From assembly GCA_014381465.1 (NCBI GenBank), contig JACNLP010000040.1, forward strand, positions 1-44,552: a stretch of 44,552 nt of DNA, given 5' to 3'. The notes beneath the pieces were generated by a model. It did not search any database, was not told where the DNA came from, and was given only the letters and a program-made list of their open reading frames with translations. The stretch comes from Flavobacteriales bacterium (GTDB lineage: Bacteria > Bacteroidota > Bacteroidia > Flavobacteriales > BACL11). Positions 1 to 8,865 of the stretch are shown one piece after another (position 1 is the stretch's first letter; each line of letters begins with the position of its first letter). A program made the translations under genes and the position numbers.

Positions 1-26
1 AAAGGAGGCTTTTGCCTCCTTTTTTT
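1..26 (+). terminator. Rho-independent terminator of a gene upstream of the window
   Basis: A six-pair stem GGAGGC (4-9) / GCCTCC (14-19) with a TTTT loop is followed by a T-run (20-26). The A-run at 1-3 can extend the stem. It must end a transcript that starts left of the window. Part of the loop (TTTG, 11-14) also sits at the -33 position of the kbl promoter. Confidence 0.85.
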
Positions 27-41
27 ATTTGTGTACTTTTG
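11..41 (+). promoter_or_regulatory. Bacteroidota-type promoter for kbl
   Basis: TTTG (11-14), 19 bases, then TACTTTTG (34-41) match the Bacteroidota sigma-ABfr pattern TTTG-N19-TAnnTTTG. Transcription would start near base 45, so the TTG at 29 cannot be the start codon and the ATG at 62 is favoured. Confidence 0.7.
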
Positions 42-61
42 CTCTCCCAAAAAATAAAACT

Positions 62-1261
62 ATGTTAGGAAAATTTCAAAAGCAATTACAAGATGAATTA
101 GCAAGTATTGAAGATGCTGGTTTGTTCAAAAAAGAAAGAATAATTACCAATCCTCAAGGGGCAAGCATTCGCGTAAGTACAGGAGAAGAGGTGTTAAATT
201 TTTGTGCAAATAATTATTTAGGATTGTCTTCTCACCCTGATGTAATACAAGCAGCTAAAGATGCTTTGGACACCCATGGTTATGGAATGTCATCTGTGCG
301 TTTTATTTGTGGTACGCAAGATATTCATAAAAACTTAGAAGCAAAAATTTCTAACTTTTTGGGGATGGAGGATACTATATTATATGCAGCCGCTTTTGAT
401 GCAAATGGCGGAGTGTTCGAACCTCTTTTTGGAAAAGAAGATGCAATTATTTCTGATTCTTTAAATCATGCTTCTATTATAGATGGTGTGCGTTTGTGCA
501 AGGCAGCTCGTTATCGTTATGCAAATAATGACATGGAGGATTTAGAAGCACAATTGATAAAAGCACAAGACCAAAGAAATAGAATAATCGTAACTGATGG
601 TGTATTTTCTATGGATGGTTATTTGGCACAATTGGATAAAATTTGTGATTTGGCAGAAAAATATGATGCTTTAGTATTGGTAGATGATTCTCATTCTACA
701 GGTTTTGTAGGGAAAACAGGTAGAGGAACACACGAACATTGTGGTGTTATAGGCAGGGTAGATATTATTACTTCTACTTTAGGAAAGGCTTTGGGAGGTG
801 CAATGGGAGGTTTTACTTCTGGTAAAAAGGAAATTATTGATATGTTGCGTCAAAGGTCTCGTCCTTATTTATTTTCTAATTCTTTAGCGCCATCTATTGT
901 TGGGGCGGCTACTAAAGTGATTGACTTGCTAAGTAATACTACTGATTTGCGTGATAAATTGGAAGAGAATACAACTTATTTTAGAGAAAAAATGGTTGAG
1001 GCAGGTTTTGATATAAAGGAAGGAGTGCATGCAATTGTTCCTGTAATGTTGTATGATGCAAAACTTTCACAAATAATGTCTGATAAATTATTGGCAGAAG
1101 GAATTTATGTAATTGGTTTCTTTTACCCAGTTGTACCAAAAGAACAAGCAAGAATTAGGGTGCAAATTTCAGCAGCACATTCTCGTGAGAATTTAGATAA
1201 AGCTATAGCAGCTTTTACAAAGATTGGAAAGGAACTTAGCGTTATAAACAATAATAGTTAA
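62..1261 (+). CDS. kbl: Glycine C-acetyltransferase (2-amino-3-ketobutyrate CoA ligase)
   Basis: A 399-residue PLP enzyme of the alpha-oxoamine synthase family. It converts 2-amino-3-ketobutyrate plus CoA to glycine and acetyl-CoA in threonine breakdown and is cytosolic. The N-terminus ([19 protein letters not shown]) and [13 protein letters not shown] closely follow E. coli Kbl. H136 (NHASIIDG) stacks on PLP, and [11 protein letters not shown] and the Schiff-base lysine K242 (STLGKALGG) are present. Length matches the family (about 398). The frame is open from a TTG at 29, but the promoter placement and the E. coli N-terminus favour the ATG at 62. No threonine dehydrogenase gene lies beside it here. 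A related 8-amino-7-oxononanoate synthase is much less likely given how Kbl-like the sequence is. Confidence 0.95.
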   Translation: MLGKFQKQLQDELASIEDAGLFKKERIITNPQGASIRVSTGEEVLNFCANNYLGLSSHPDVIQAAKDALDTHGYGMSSVRFICGTQDIHKNLEAKISNFLGMEDTILYAAAFDANGGVFEPLFGKEDAIISDSLNHASIIDGVRLCKAARYRYANNDMEDLEAQLIKAQDQRNRIIVTDGVFSMDGYLAQLDKICDLAEKYDALVLVDDSHSTGFVGKTGRGTHEHCGVIGRVDIITSTLGKALGGAMGGFTSGKKEIIDMLRQRSRPYLFSNSLAPSIVGAATKVIDLLSNTTDLRDKLEENTTYFREKMVEAGFDIKEGVHAIVPVMLYDAKLSQIMSDKLLAEGIYVIGFFYPVVPKEQARIRVQISAAHSRENLDKAIAAFTKIGKELSVINNNS

Positions 1262-1267
1262 TAATAT

Positions 1268-1297
1268 TTTGCAGGAATATAAAAAAGTGTAATTTTG
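1268..1297 (+). promoter_or_regulatory. Promoter of the rplM-rpsI operon
   Basis: TTTG (1268-1271), 18 bases, TAATTTTG (1290-1297), followed directly by CAGCCC. The same TTTGCAGCCC extension occurs at the tRNA-Phe promoter near the end of the window. Predicted start of transcription is near 1301. Confidence 0.75.
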
Positions 1298-1332
1298 CAG
1301 CCCTTTTAAAAGGACCTAAAAAAACATATATA

Positions 1333-1788
1333 GTGGATACATTAAGTTACAAAACATTATCAGCAAATAAAGAAACAGCAAACAAAGAATGGTTTGTTGT
1401 TGATGCTGACGGACAAACTCTAGGAAGAATGGCATCAAAAGTTGCCAAAGTTCTAAGAGGAAAATACAAAACAAACTTTACTCCTCATGCTGATTGTGGT
1501 GATTATGTTGTCATAATCAATGCAGGGAAAATTGTAATGACGGGTAAAAAAATGCAAGATAGAAGAATCTTTTCTCACACAGGATATCCTGGTGGACAAA
1601 AGAGAATTTCTCCTGCTGAGATGCTAGAAAAGGACGAAACATCAGTTGTAAAACATGCAATTAAAGGAATGCTTCCTAAAAATAAATTAGGTGCTGCAAT
1701 CTTAAAGAACTGTTATATATATGCAGGAGCAGAGCACGATCAAGAAGCTCAAAAACCTAAAGCACTTAACTTAAACGACTTAAAATAA
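1333..1788 (+). CDS. rplM: 50S ribosomal protein L13
   Basis: A 151-residue L13 (uL13), an early-assembling protein of the large subunit. The N-terminal [13 protein letters not shown] is the usual Bacteroidota form. It is followed by [16 protein letters not shown], the [19 protein letters not shown] core and [13 protein letters not shown], all hallmarks of L13. The start codon is GTG at 1333. No in-frame ATG is available that would keep the conserved N-terminus. The gene is followed after two bases by rpsI, the near-universal L13-S9 pair. It has its own promoter just upstream. Confidence 0.97.
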   Translation: MDTLSYKTLSANKETANKEWFVVDADGQTLGRMASKVAKVLRGKYKTNFTPHADCGDYVVIINAGKIVMTGKKMQDRRIFSHTGYPGGQKRISPAEMLEKDETSVVKHAIKGMLPKNKLGAAILKNCYIYAGAEHDQEAQKPKALNLNDLK

Positions 1789-1790
1789 TT

Positions 1791-2177
1791 ATGGATACAA
1801 TTCACACAATTGGTAGAAGAAAGGCATCTGTTGCTAGAATCTATTTGTCAAAAGGAAAAGGTAATATTACCATAAATAAAAAAGACAGTAAAGATTATTT
1901 TTCAACTGATACATTACTTTATAAAATTAATCAACCATTACAAGTTGTTGAAATGGAAGGAAAATTTGATATTAAAGTAAATGTAAATGGTGGCGGAAAT
2001 ACTGGACAAGCAGAGGCAATTCGTTTGGCAATTTCAAAAGCTTTATGTGAGCTTGATGCTGAAAACAGGCCCGCTTTAAAAACAGATGGTTTGTTAACTA
2101 GAGATTCAAGAGTTGTGGAAAGAAAGAAACCGGGACAAAAGAAAGCAAGGAAGAAATTCCAGTGGGTTAAAAGATAG
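1791..2177 (+). CDS. rpsI: 30S ribosomal protein S9
   Basis: A 128-residue S9 (uS9) of the small subunit, whose C-terminal tail reaches the P-site tRNA. The signatures [31 protein letters not shown] and the basic tail ending KKFQWVKR are all present. The last lysine-arginine pair is the residue pair that contacts tRNA in known ribosomes. It lies two bases after rplM, so the two are translated from one mRNA. Confidence 0.97.
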   Translation: MDTIHTIGRRKASVARIYLSKGKGNITINKKDSKDYFSTDTLLYKINQPLQVVEMEGKFDIKVNVNGGGNTGQAEAIRLAISKALCELDAENRPALKTDGLLTRDSRVVERKKPGQKKARKKFQWVKR

Positions 2178-2197
2178 AATTTTAATTATTAATAAAT

Positions 2198-2246
2198 GTT
2201 TAGCATCTAAACTTTTAGGACAAGCTAGAAAGCTTCTACCTAAGGG
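2198..2246 (+). promoter_or_regulatory. Candidate structured leader of rpsB-tsf mRNA
   Basis: The 99-base gap between rpsI and rpsB can fold into two adjacent hairpins. The first is a perfect 6-bp stem GTTTAG (2198-2203) / CTAAAC (2207-2212) with a 3-base loop. The second is an 8-pair stem 2212-2219 / 2239-2246 that includes two G-T pairs. It encloses an inner hairpin AAGCT (2222-2226) / AGCTT (2231-2235). The fold ends 30 bases before the rpsB ATG. I infer possible autoregulation by S2, as is known for the unrelated E. coli rpsB leader. No T-run follows, so it does not look like a terminator. Confidence 0.4.
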
Positions 2247-2276
2247 TTGCTTAAACAAAGTAAAAAGAAAGTAAAC

Positions 2277-3074
2277 ATGAGAACAAATTTCAAAGAATTA
2301 TTAGATGCAGGTGTGCATTTTGGACACCAAAAAAGAAAGTGGAATCCAGCAATGGCTCCTTATGTATTTATGGAGAGAAACGGAATTCATATTATTGATT
2401 TGAACAAATCGGTAGCAAAAATTGAAGAGGCAGCTTCTGCCATGAAACAAATTGTAAAATCAGGAAAAAACATTTTATTTGTTGCAACCAAAAAGCAAGC
2501 AAAAGATATTGTTGCTGAAAAAGTGCAAAAAATAAATATGCCATATATTACTGAAAGGTGGCCAGGAGGATTGCTTACTAATTTTGTAACTATTCGTAAG
2601 GCAGTAAAAAAGATGGATAGTATTGATAAAATGAAAACTGATGGCACCATTGATACCCTATCAAAAAGAGAGCGACTACAAATTTCTAGAACAAGAGAAA
2701 AACTGGAACGAAACTTAGGGAGTATTTCAAAAATGAATCGTATTCCATCTGCAATTTTTGTTGTTGACATCAATAAAGAGCGCATTGCCGTTGCTGAGGC
2801 CAAAAAATTAAATATTCCAACTTTTGCAATGGTAGATACTAATTCAAATCCGAATTTGGTTGAATTCCCTATTCCTGCAAATGATGATGCTTCAAAATCG
2901 ATTGAATGTATTGTTGAAATTTTAACAAAAGCTGTGGCAGAAGGATTAGAAGAAAAAAACAAAGCAGCTGAACAAAAAGCTATGGAAAATGCTAAAAAAA
3001 TAAAAGATAAAAAAGAAAAACAAGAATTAGAAGCGAAACAAACAAAGGAAGAAACTTCAAAAAATAAAAAATAA
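2277..3074 (+). CDS. rpsB: 30S ribosomal protein S2
   Basis: A 265-residue S2 (uS2), a late-assembling protein of the small subunit. It starts MRTNFKELLDAGVHFGHQKRKWNP, the conserved S2 opening, so the ATG at 2277 is the start even though the frame is open from a TTG at 2247. RWPGGLLTNF and the FVVDINKERIAVAEAKKLNIP region are typical. The C-terminus is a Lys/Glu-rich tail of about 40 residues, as in many Bacteroidota S2 proteins. It is followed by tsf after two bases (rpsB-tsf operon). The leader upstream may fold (separate entry). Confidence 0.97.
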   Translation: MRTNFKELLDAGVHFGHQKRKWNPAMAPYVFMERNGIHIIDLNKSVAKIEEAASAMKQIVKSGKNILFVATKKQAKDIVAEKVQKINMPYITERWPGGLLTNFVTIRKAVKKMDSIDKMKTDGTIDTLSKRERLQISRTREKLERNLGSISKMNRIPSAIFVVDINKERIAVAEAKKLNIPTFAMVDTNSNPNLVEFPIPANDDASKSIECIVEILTKAVAEGLEEKNKAAEQKAMENAKKIKDKKEKQELEAKQTKEETSKNKK

Positions 3075-3076
3075 AA

Positions 3077-4042
3077 ATGGGAGTAATTAAAGCGGCTGAT
3101 GTAGCCACATTAAGAAAACAAACAGGGGCTGGCATGATGGATTGTAAAAATGCTTTGGTTGAAGCAAATGGTGATTTTGATACAGCAATTGATATCTTAA
3201 GGAAAAAGGGGCAAAAAGTAGCTGCCAAGCGTGCCGATAGAGAAGCATCAGAAGGAGTGGCTACTACAAAAATTAATACCGACAATACAGTTGGAGTTGC
3301 TATTGTATTGGCTTGCGAAACCGATTTTGTAGCTAAAAACGATTCTTTTAAAGAACTAACCTCCCAATTTGCTGATATTGCACTCAACTATAAAGATAAA
3401 GAGTCTTTTCTGAATGCGGATTTTGGTGGAATGACTGTTACTGAAAAATTAGTGGAGCAAACAGGAGTAATTGGCGAAAAGCTAGAACTTTCAGCATTTG
3501 AAAGAGTGGAAGCAGATTTTGTTGGGTCGTATATTCATGGCGTGAGAATTGGAGTTTTGGTTGGCTTAAATAATGCTGTTAATAATGCAGAAGTTTTATC
3601 CAAAGATTTAGCAATGCAAGTAGCTTCAATGGGCGCTACTACTTTGTCGTATAAAGATTTTGATGCAGAATTTGTAGCTTCCGAAACAGAGGCCAGAATT
3701 GCTGTAATTGAAAAAGATAATATTGAATTAGGAAGATTAGGGAAAACATTAAAGAATGTTCCTCAGTATATTTCCATGGCACAACTAACGGATGAAGTTT
3801 TGGCTGGAGCGAAAACGGATATTGAAAATCAACTAAAAGCGGAAGGAAAGCCAGAGCAAATTTGGGATAAAATTGTTCCTGGAAAAATAGAAAGATTCAT
3901 TTCTGACAATACCACTTTAGATCAAGAGCAGTGCCTTTTAGATCAAAACTTTATTAAAGATGAGAAGCAATCTGTTTCTGATTACATCAAAACTTATGGA
4001 GATGTAGAAGTTAGTAGCTTTAAAAGAGTTTCTTTAGGTTAA
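3077..4042 (+). CDS. tsf: Elongation factor Ts
   Basis: EF-Ts, 321 residues, the nucleotide exchange factor that recycles EF-Tu. The N-terminal UBA-like domain ends in LRKKGQKVAAKRADREASEG. The core holds the TDFVAKN motif (ACETDFVAKNDSF), whose Asp-Phe pair inserts next to the EF-Tu GTP site. A second, diverged core subdomain follows and the C-terminus repeats the dimerisation region. It is cotranscribed with rpsB and closed by the terminator at 4062-4095. Confidence 0.96.
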   Translation: MGVIKAADVATLRKQTGAGMMDCKNALVEANGDFDTAIDILRKKGQKVAAKRADREASEGVATTKINTDNTVGVAIVLACETDFVAKNDSFKELTSQFADIALNYKDKESFLNADFGGMTVTEKLVEQTGVIGEKLELSAFERVEADFVGSYIHGVRIGVLVGLNNAVNNAEVLSKDLAMQVASMGATTLSYKDFDAEFVASETEARIAVIEKDNIELGRLGKTLKNVPQYISMAQLTDEVLAGAKTDIENQLKAEGKPEQIWDKIVPGKIERFISDNTTLDQEQCLLDQNFIKDEKQSVSDYIKTYGDVEVSSFKRVSLG

Positions 4043-4061
4043 AAAACATACATATAAAAAT

Positions 4062-4095
4062 AAAAAAAGCTACTCTTTTAGGGTGGCTTTTTTTT
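4062..4095 (+). terminator. Rho-independent terminator after rpsB-tsf
   Basis: An eight-pair stem AGCTACTC (4068-4075) / GGGTGGCT (4081-4088), including three G-T pairs, with a TTTTA loop. It is flanked by an A-run (4062-4068) and a T-run (4088-4095). It lies 20 bases after the tsf stop. Confidence 0.88.
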
Positions 4096-4144
4096 ATTGT
4101 TTAAAATTTATAAACTGCTTTAATTTTTCTTTGACTGTTTTATT

Positions 4145-4152
4145 TATCTTTG
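4145..4152 (+). promoter_or_regulatory. -7 element upstream of pyrH
   Basis: TATCTTTG matches TAnnTTTG exactly and is 18 bases before the ATG. A clean TTTG at 17-20 bases upstream is not visible. The nearest TTTG (4130-4133) is too close. Predicted leader is about 14 bases. Confidence 0.55.
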
Positions 4153-4170
4153 AACAAATTTTAATCTCCC

Positions 4171-4878
4171 ATGAAATACAAAAGAATACTTTTAAAACTT
4201 AGCGGTGAATCCTTAATGGGAGATGGTCAATACGGAATAGATTCTAAAATGTTGAGTAAATATGCTGTTGAAATTAATGCCATTGTAAAACAAGGCGTTC
4301 AGGTTGCGATTGTAATTGGAGGTGGAAATATCTATAGAGGAATACAATCAGAAGGTGCAGGCTTTGATAGAGTTCAGGGAGATTTTATGGGAATGTTGGC
4401 AACAATCATAAATGGAATGGCATTACAATCCGCTTTAGAATCAATTGATGTACAAACACGACTATTAACTGCAATAAGAATGGAGCAAGTTGCTGAACCT
4501 TACATCAGAAGAAAGGCAATGAGGCATTTACAAAAAGGAAGAGTTGTAATATTTGGCGGAGGAACAGGGAATCCTTATTTTACTACCGATACTGCTGCAA
4601 CCTTGCGTGCTATTGAAATTGAGGCTGATGTAATATTAAAAGGGACAAGAGTAGATGGAATTTATTCGGCAGATCCTGAAAAAAACCCAGACGCAACAAA
4701 ATATGAAACAATAAGTTTTGATGAAGTTTTTCAGAAGAAATTAAGCATAATGGACTTAACAGCTTTCACACTTTGTCAAGAAAATAACTTACCTATCAAA
4801 GTGTTTAATATGAATGTGGATGGTAATTTAGATAAAGTTTGTAAAGGAGAAACTGTTGGCACATTAGTTAATTTTTAA
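4171..4878 (+). CDS. pyrH: UMP kinase
   Basis: A 235-residue bacterial UMP kinase of the amino-acid kinase fold, phosphorylating UMP to UDP in pyrimidine synthesis. Visible motifs are [16 protein letters not shown] at the N-terminus, [10 protein letters not shown], the [25 protein letters not shown] core, [16 protein letters not shown] and [13 protein letters not shown]. Length is normal (235-245). It has its own promoter behind the tsf terminator and is followed by frr 27 bases later, a widespread gene pair. Confidence 0.97.
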   Translation: MKYKRILLKLSGESLMGDGQYGIDSKMLSKYAVEINAIVKQGVQVAIVIGGGNIYRGIQSEGAGFDRVQGDFMGMLATIINGMALQSALESIDVQTRLLTAIRMEQVAEPYIRRKAMRHLQKGRVVIFGGGTGNPYFTTDTAATLRAIEIEADVILKGTRVDGIYSADPEKNPDATKYETISFDEVFQKKLSIMDLTAFTLCQENNLPIKVFNMNVDGNLDKVCKGETVGTLVNF

Positions 4879-4905
4879 TATAATTGTATCTTAAAAAGTA
4901 ATATT

Positions 4906-5469
4906 ATGACAGAAGAAATAAAATTTCAATTGGACATTGCTAAAGAGGCAATGCAAGAATCGGTAAAACATTTAGAACAAGTTTTATCTAAAATTAGAGC
5001 CGGAAAAGCAAATCCGCAAATGCTTGGTGGTGTGCAGATTGATTACTATGGCACTTCTACCCCAATTAGTCAAATGGCGAATGTAAATACTCCTGATGCG
5101 CAAACAATTTCCATTCAACCATGGGACAAAACCGTTTTGCAAGATATTGAGAAAGGAATAATGGAAGCGAACCTTGGATTTACGCCAATGAATAATGGGG
5201 AAATGATAATGATAAATATCCCCCCTCTTACGCAAGAGAGACGATTAGAATTGGTAAAACAAGCAAAACAGGAAGTCGAACAATGCAAGGTGAGCATCCG
5301 AAATGTTCGTCATAAAGCAAATGATGAAATGAAGCAATTAGGGAAAGAAGGTTTGTCAGAAGATATGGAAAAAGATGCGGAGGCAGAAGTGCAAAAACTT
5401 ACAGATATCTTTATTACAAAAACAGATGAGCATTTTACCTCTAAAGAAAAAGAAATCCTTACAATATAA
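4906..5469 (+). CDS. frr: Ribosome recycling factor
   Basis: RRF, 187 residues, which with EF-G splits post-termination ribosomes. The three-helix-bundle signature is clear: LEQVLSKIRAGKANPQML, the domain II strand region YYGTSTPISQMANVNTPDA and SIQPWDKTVL. The C-terminal helix carries PPLTQERRLELVKQAKQEVE and VRHKANDEMKQL. Full length (family 183-187). It sits downstream of pyrH, probably in the same transcript. No hairpin terminator is visible after it. Confidence 0.97.
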   Translation: MTEEIKFQLDIAKEAMQESVKHLEQVLSKIRAGKANPQMLGGVQIDYYGTSTPISQMANVNTPDAQTISIQPWDKTVLQDIEKGIMEANLGFTPMNNGEMIMINIPPLTQERRLELVKQAKQEVEQCKVSIRNVRHKANDEMKQLGKEGLSEDMEKDAEAEVQKLTDIFITKTDEHFTSKEKEILTI

Positions 5470-5566
5470 AAGCTCATTAATACCCCTTTTTTGTGTAGTA
5501 TTTCTAAATATATAAGATAAACCTATATTAATCCGTTATGTAGGTGTTAAAGTCAAAATTTGTGTT

Positions 5567-5574
5567 TATTTTCG
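5567..5574 (+). promoter_or_regulatory. Possible -7 element upstream of the exporter operon
   Basis: TATTTTCG is one mismatch from TAnnTTTG and lies in the 145-base gap between frr and the exporter gene. It is followed by GAACAAATTTT, the same 11 bases that overlap and follow the pyrH -7 element. No good -33 element is seen. Apart from a weak ACCTA/TAGGT inverted repeat (5521-5545) the rest of the gap shows nothing I can name. Confidence 0.35.
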
Positions 5575-5614
5575 AACAAATTTTTAAAATTCTCAAAAAA
5601 ATATTTTTTCTAAA

Positions 5615-8011
5615 ATGTGGGTAATAATTTCTAGAATTATATTGCGATTTAGATTAGCAATCTTGCTTACTGTTATTCTCTCAACTTCCTTTATGCTATA
5701 TCAGGCAAATAGTGTAAAACTATCTTATCAAATGGCAAAGATACTGCCAAAAACAAGTCCAATTTTTCACGACTATGAAAATTTTAAAAATACTTTTGAC
5801 GACAATAGGAATCTACTTGTAATTGGCGTAAAGAACAAGGATTTATTTCTGATTTCAGAATATAAAGCATGGCAAGAACTGAATAAAGAAATAAGTAAAA
5901 TTGATGGAGTAGATAATACTATTTCTATTGATGATTTATCATTACTTATAAAAGATACGATTAACAAAAAATTTAAGTCAAGTAAATGGTATAATTCAAC
6001 TTTATCCTCTCAAAAGAAGTTTGATAAATCAGTAGAAAATTTGTTAGCAGAACCATTTTATAAGAACTTATTTTACAATGAAAAATCGGATGCTACATTA
6101 TTAATTGTAACAATAAATCGAGAAATTCTAAAAACGCCCAAGCGAGAGGAGTTAATTTTTCAAATACATAAAAAAGCAGAGCAATACGCCAAAAAGCATA
6201 ATTTACAGCTACATTATTCTGGGTTACCATATATACGAACTGTAGATTCTGTTCAGGTAAGAAAGGAAATTTCACTTTTTATTCTGCTTACTTTACTTAT
6301 AACATCTTTTATCCTTTACTTATTTTTTAGATCTATAAAAGCAACTTTAATCTCAATGCTTGTAGTGGTAATTGGCGTAATTTGGTCCTTTGGAACTATA
6401 TCGTTTTTAGGGTTTGAAATTTCTATTCTTATGGCCTTAGTTCCTCCAGTTATAGTGGTAATAGGAATTCCGAATTGTATTTTTCTACTTAATAAATACC
6501 ATAATGAGTTCCGAGAACATAGAAATAAAGTAAAAGCAATATCACGGATAATAATAAAAGTAGGTAATATTACACTGCTTACCAACCTTTCTACTGCTTC
6601 TGGATTTGCTGCTTTTATTCTTACAAAAAGCGAAACATTAAGAGAATTTGGAGTAATAGCATCCTTAAATATTATGCTTATATTTCTCTTCTCACTTCTG
6701 ATAATCCCTATTGCCCTTAGTTATTTTTCTCCCCCAAAAACAAAACATATTCAGCACTTAGATAAAAAGTGGGTAAAAGCATCAGTTGCTACCTTAATCA
6801 AATTAGTAGAAAAAAAGAGAGAAGCTATTTATACCATTACTTTAGGTTTAGTAATAATAGGATTTATTGGTTTACTAAAGATAGAAACTACTGGAAACCT
6901 AACAGATGACCTGCCAAAGACGGGAGTTTTGTATAAAGATTTGAAGTTTTTTGAGAAAAATTTTGGTGGTGTAATGCCATTGGAAGTTTTGGTGGACACC
7001 AAAAAGAAAAATGGATTGATGCGACTTTCGACCATAAATAAAATAGAACAATTACAAATAGTATTAGATAGTTTTCCTGAATTTTCGCGCCCAATTTCAA
7101 TTGCAGATTTTACAAAATATTCCAAACAAACATTTTACAATGGCGACACGAATTTTTATGAAATTCCAAATTCACAAGAAAAAGGATGGATACTTTCTTA
7201 CGCTAATAATACTGAGAATAAGCAGCTGTTTAATGAAAATGTATTTACAGATTCATTAAAACAGATTGCAAGAATTAGTATGCGAATGGCAGATATTAGT
7301 ACGCCAAAATTAGACAGTATAATGGATGTTTTACAACCAAAAATCGATAAAATATTCGATTCTAAAAAGTACAATGTAACTATTACTGGCTCAAGTATTG
7401 TTTTTTTAAATGGCACAAAATATTTGATAAGAAACCTATTATCATCTTTACTTTTAGTAATTGTTCTTATTTCCTTGTTTATGGCTTGGATGTTTAATTC
7501 CTTTAGAATGGTAGTAGTTTCTTTAATTCCAAATTTGATTCCATTATTACTTACAGCAGCAATTATGGGTTATTTCTCAATTGCAATAAAACCATCTACT
7601 ATTCTAGTGTTTAGTATTGCTTTTGGAATTTCTGTGGATGATACCATTCACTTTTTAGCAAAGTATAGGCAAGAGCTAATTGCTAGAAAATGGAACATAA
7701 AAAACTCGGTAATTGCAGCCCTAAAAGAAACAGGAGTAAGTATGATTTACACATCAGTTGTTCTTTTCTGTGGTTTTTTTATCTTTATTGCCTCAGAATT
7801 TGGAGGAACGGTTGCATTAGGTTTATTGGTTTCCATTACTCTTTTAATTGCTATGTTGGCAAATCTATTATTATTGCCAGCCCTTTTATTAACTTTAGAA
7901 AGGGGAATTACAACTCAGGCATTTAAGGAGCCGTTACTTGATATTTTTGATGAGGAAGAAGATATTGAGTTAAAACAAATTAAAGTAAAACGAAAAACAA
8001 AAAAACTATGA
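5615..8011 (+). CDS. RND superfamily exporter (MMPL/SSD-type)
   Basis: A 798-residue inner-membrane protein with the RND two-fold repeat. TM1 lies near residues 8-28, followed by a large periplasmic domain and a helix bundle at about 220-370. The second half repeats this: a TM near 405-420, a second periplasmic domain and a final bundle at about 610-765. [19 protein letters not shown], with its Asp pair in the second bundle, is the MMPL/SSD hallmark. The first bundle has [16 protein letters not shown] at the equivalent place, without the Asp pair. No membrane-fusion protein or outer-membrane channel gene is adjacent, so it is not a classic tripartite drug pump. Substrate unknown; a lipid or hydrophobic compound is plausible for this class. 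It overlaps rfbA by four bases (ATGA), implying translational coupling. Confidence 0.85.
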   Translation: MWVIISRIILRFRLAILLTVILSTSFMLYQANSVKLSYQMAKILPKTSPIFHDYENFKNTFDDNRNLLVIGVKNKDLFLISEYKAWQELNKEISKIDGVDNTISIDDLSLLIKDTINKKFKSSKWYNSTLSSQKKFDKSVENLLAEPFYKNLFYNEKSDATLLIVTINREILKTPKREELIFQIHKKAEQYAKKHNLQLHYSGLPYIRTVDSVQVRKEISLFILLTLLITSFILYLFFRSIKATLISMLVVVIGVIWSFGTISFLGFEISILMALVPPVIVVIGIPNCIFLLNKYHNEFREHRNKVKAISRIIIKVGNITLLTNLSTASGFAAFILTKSETLREFGVIASLNIMLIFLFSLLIIPIALSYFSPPKTKHIQHLDKKWVKASVATLIKLVEKKREAIYTITLGLVIIGFIGLLKIETTGNLTDDLPKTGVLYKDLKFFEKNFGGVMPLEVLVDTKKKNGLMRLSTINKIEQLQIVLDSFPEFSRPISIADFTKYSKQTFYNGDTNFYEIPNSQEKGWILSYANNTENKQLFNENVFTDSLKQIARISMRMADISTPKLDSIMDVLQPKIDKIFDSKKYNVTITGSSIVFLNGTKYLIRNLLSSLLLVIVLISLFMAWMFNSFRMVVVSLIPNLIPLLLTAAIMGYFSIAIKPSTILVFSIAFGISVDDTIHFLAKYRQELIARKWNIKNSVIAALKETGVSMIYTSVVLFCGFFIFIASEFGGTVALGLLVSITLLIAMLANLLLLPALLLTLERGITTQAFKEPLLDIFDEEEDIELKQIKVKRKTKKL

Positions 8012-8865
8012 AAGGAATAATTTTAGCAGGAGGATCTGGCACAAGATTACACCCACTTACACTGGCAATGAGCAAACAAATGATGCCAATTTATGACAAA
8101 CCAATGATTTATTATCCATTGTCAACTTTATTGTATTCTGGGATAAATGAGATTTTAATCATCTCAACTCCACATGATTTACCGTTATTTAAAAAATTAT
8201 TAGGTGATGGAAGCAGATTGGGTTGTAGGTTTGAGTACAAAGTACAAGAAATACCAAATGGATTGGCACTTGCATTTGTATTAGGAGAAGAATTTATTGG
8301 AAATGATAGTGTTTGTCTTATTTTGGGAGATAATATTTTTCAGATGAAAATCAAAATTTTACAATCATGTCAAAAAGTTGATGGTGGTATTGTTTTTGGA
8401 TATCATGTACATGATCCTGAAAGGTATGGTGTAGTTGCATTTGATGAGAATTTTAAAGCTTTATCTCTTGAAGAAAAACCAACTAATCCTAAATCAAATT
8501 ATGCTGTTCCAGGGCTTTATTATTATGATAATTCTGTTGTAGAGATTGCAAAAAATATCAAACCATCAGCAAGAGGAGAGTATGAAATTACTGATGTAAA
8601 TAAAGAGTATTTGAGACAAGGAAAATTAGATGTTCGGCTTTTAGGAAGAGGAACTACTTGGCTGGATACAGGAACTTTTACATCTTTAATACAGGCCAAT
8701 CAATATGTGCAAGTAATTGAAGAAAGACAAGGAAGAAAAATTGGTTGTATTGAAGAGGCTGCTTGGAGAATGGGTTATATTGATGATGCTAAACTTTTGG
8801 AAATAGCCGAGCCATTACGAAAGAGTGGATATGGTGAATATCTTGTTAATTTGGTTAAAAAATAA
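8008..8865 (+). CDS. rfbA: Glucose-1-phosphate thymidylyltransferase
   Basis: RmlA/RfbA, 285 residues, making dTDP-glucose from glucose-1-phosphate and dTTP, the first step to dTDP-rhamnose and related sugars. The nucleotide-binding loop [36 protein letters not shown] (metal-binding D108), [34 protein letters not shown] and TTWLDTGTF are all present. Two local departures are visible. GLAQAF is GLALAF, and the YGHxL segment usually after LGDNIF is replaced by QMKIK and is about three residues shorter. No rfbB, rfbC or rfbD is adjacent. It lies between the exporter and a polyprenyl synthase with overlapping ends (TAATG with the next gene). Confidence 0.92.
   Translation: MKGIILAGGSGTRLHPLTLAMSKQMMPIYDKPMIYYPLSTLLYSGINEILIISTPHDLPLFKKLLGDGSRLGCRFEYKVQEIPNGLALAFVLGEEFIGNDSVCLILGDNIFQMKIKILQSCQKVDGGIVFGYHVHDPERYGVVAFDENFKALSLEEKPTNPKSNYAVPGLYYYDNSVVEIAKNIKPSARGEYEITDVNKEYLRQGKLDVRLLGRGTTWLDTGTFTSLIQANQYVQVIEERQGRKIGCIEEAAWRMGYIDDAKLLEIAEPLRKSGYGEYLVNLVKK

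Noticed and set aside
29-61. N-terminal extension of kbl from a TTG at 29
   Set aside because: The TTG precedes the predicted transcription start and the extra residues are not in Kbl homologues. The ATG at 62 matches the family N-terminus.
2387-2962. 191-codon open frame on the minus strand
   Set aside because: It lies entirely antisense to rpsB, whose protein sequence is unmistakable. Its translation shows no recognisable domain.
5521-5545. ACCTA/TAGGT inverted repeat after frr, considered as a terminator
   Set aside because: The stem is only five pairs with a 15-base loop and no T-run follows.
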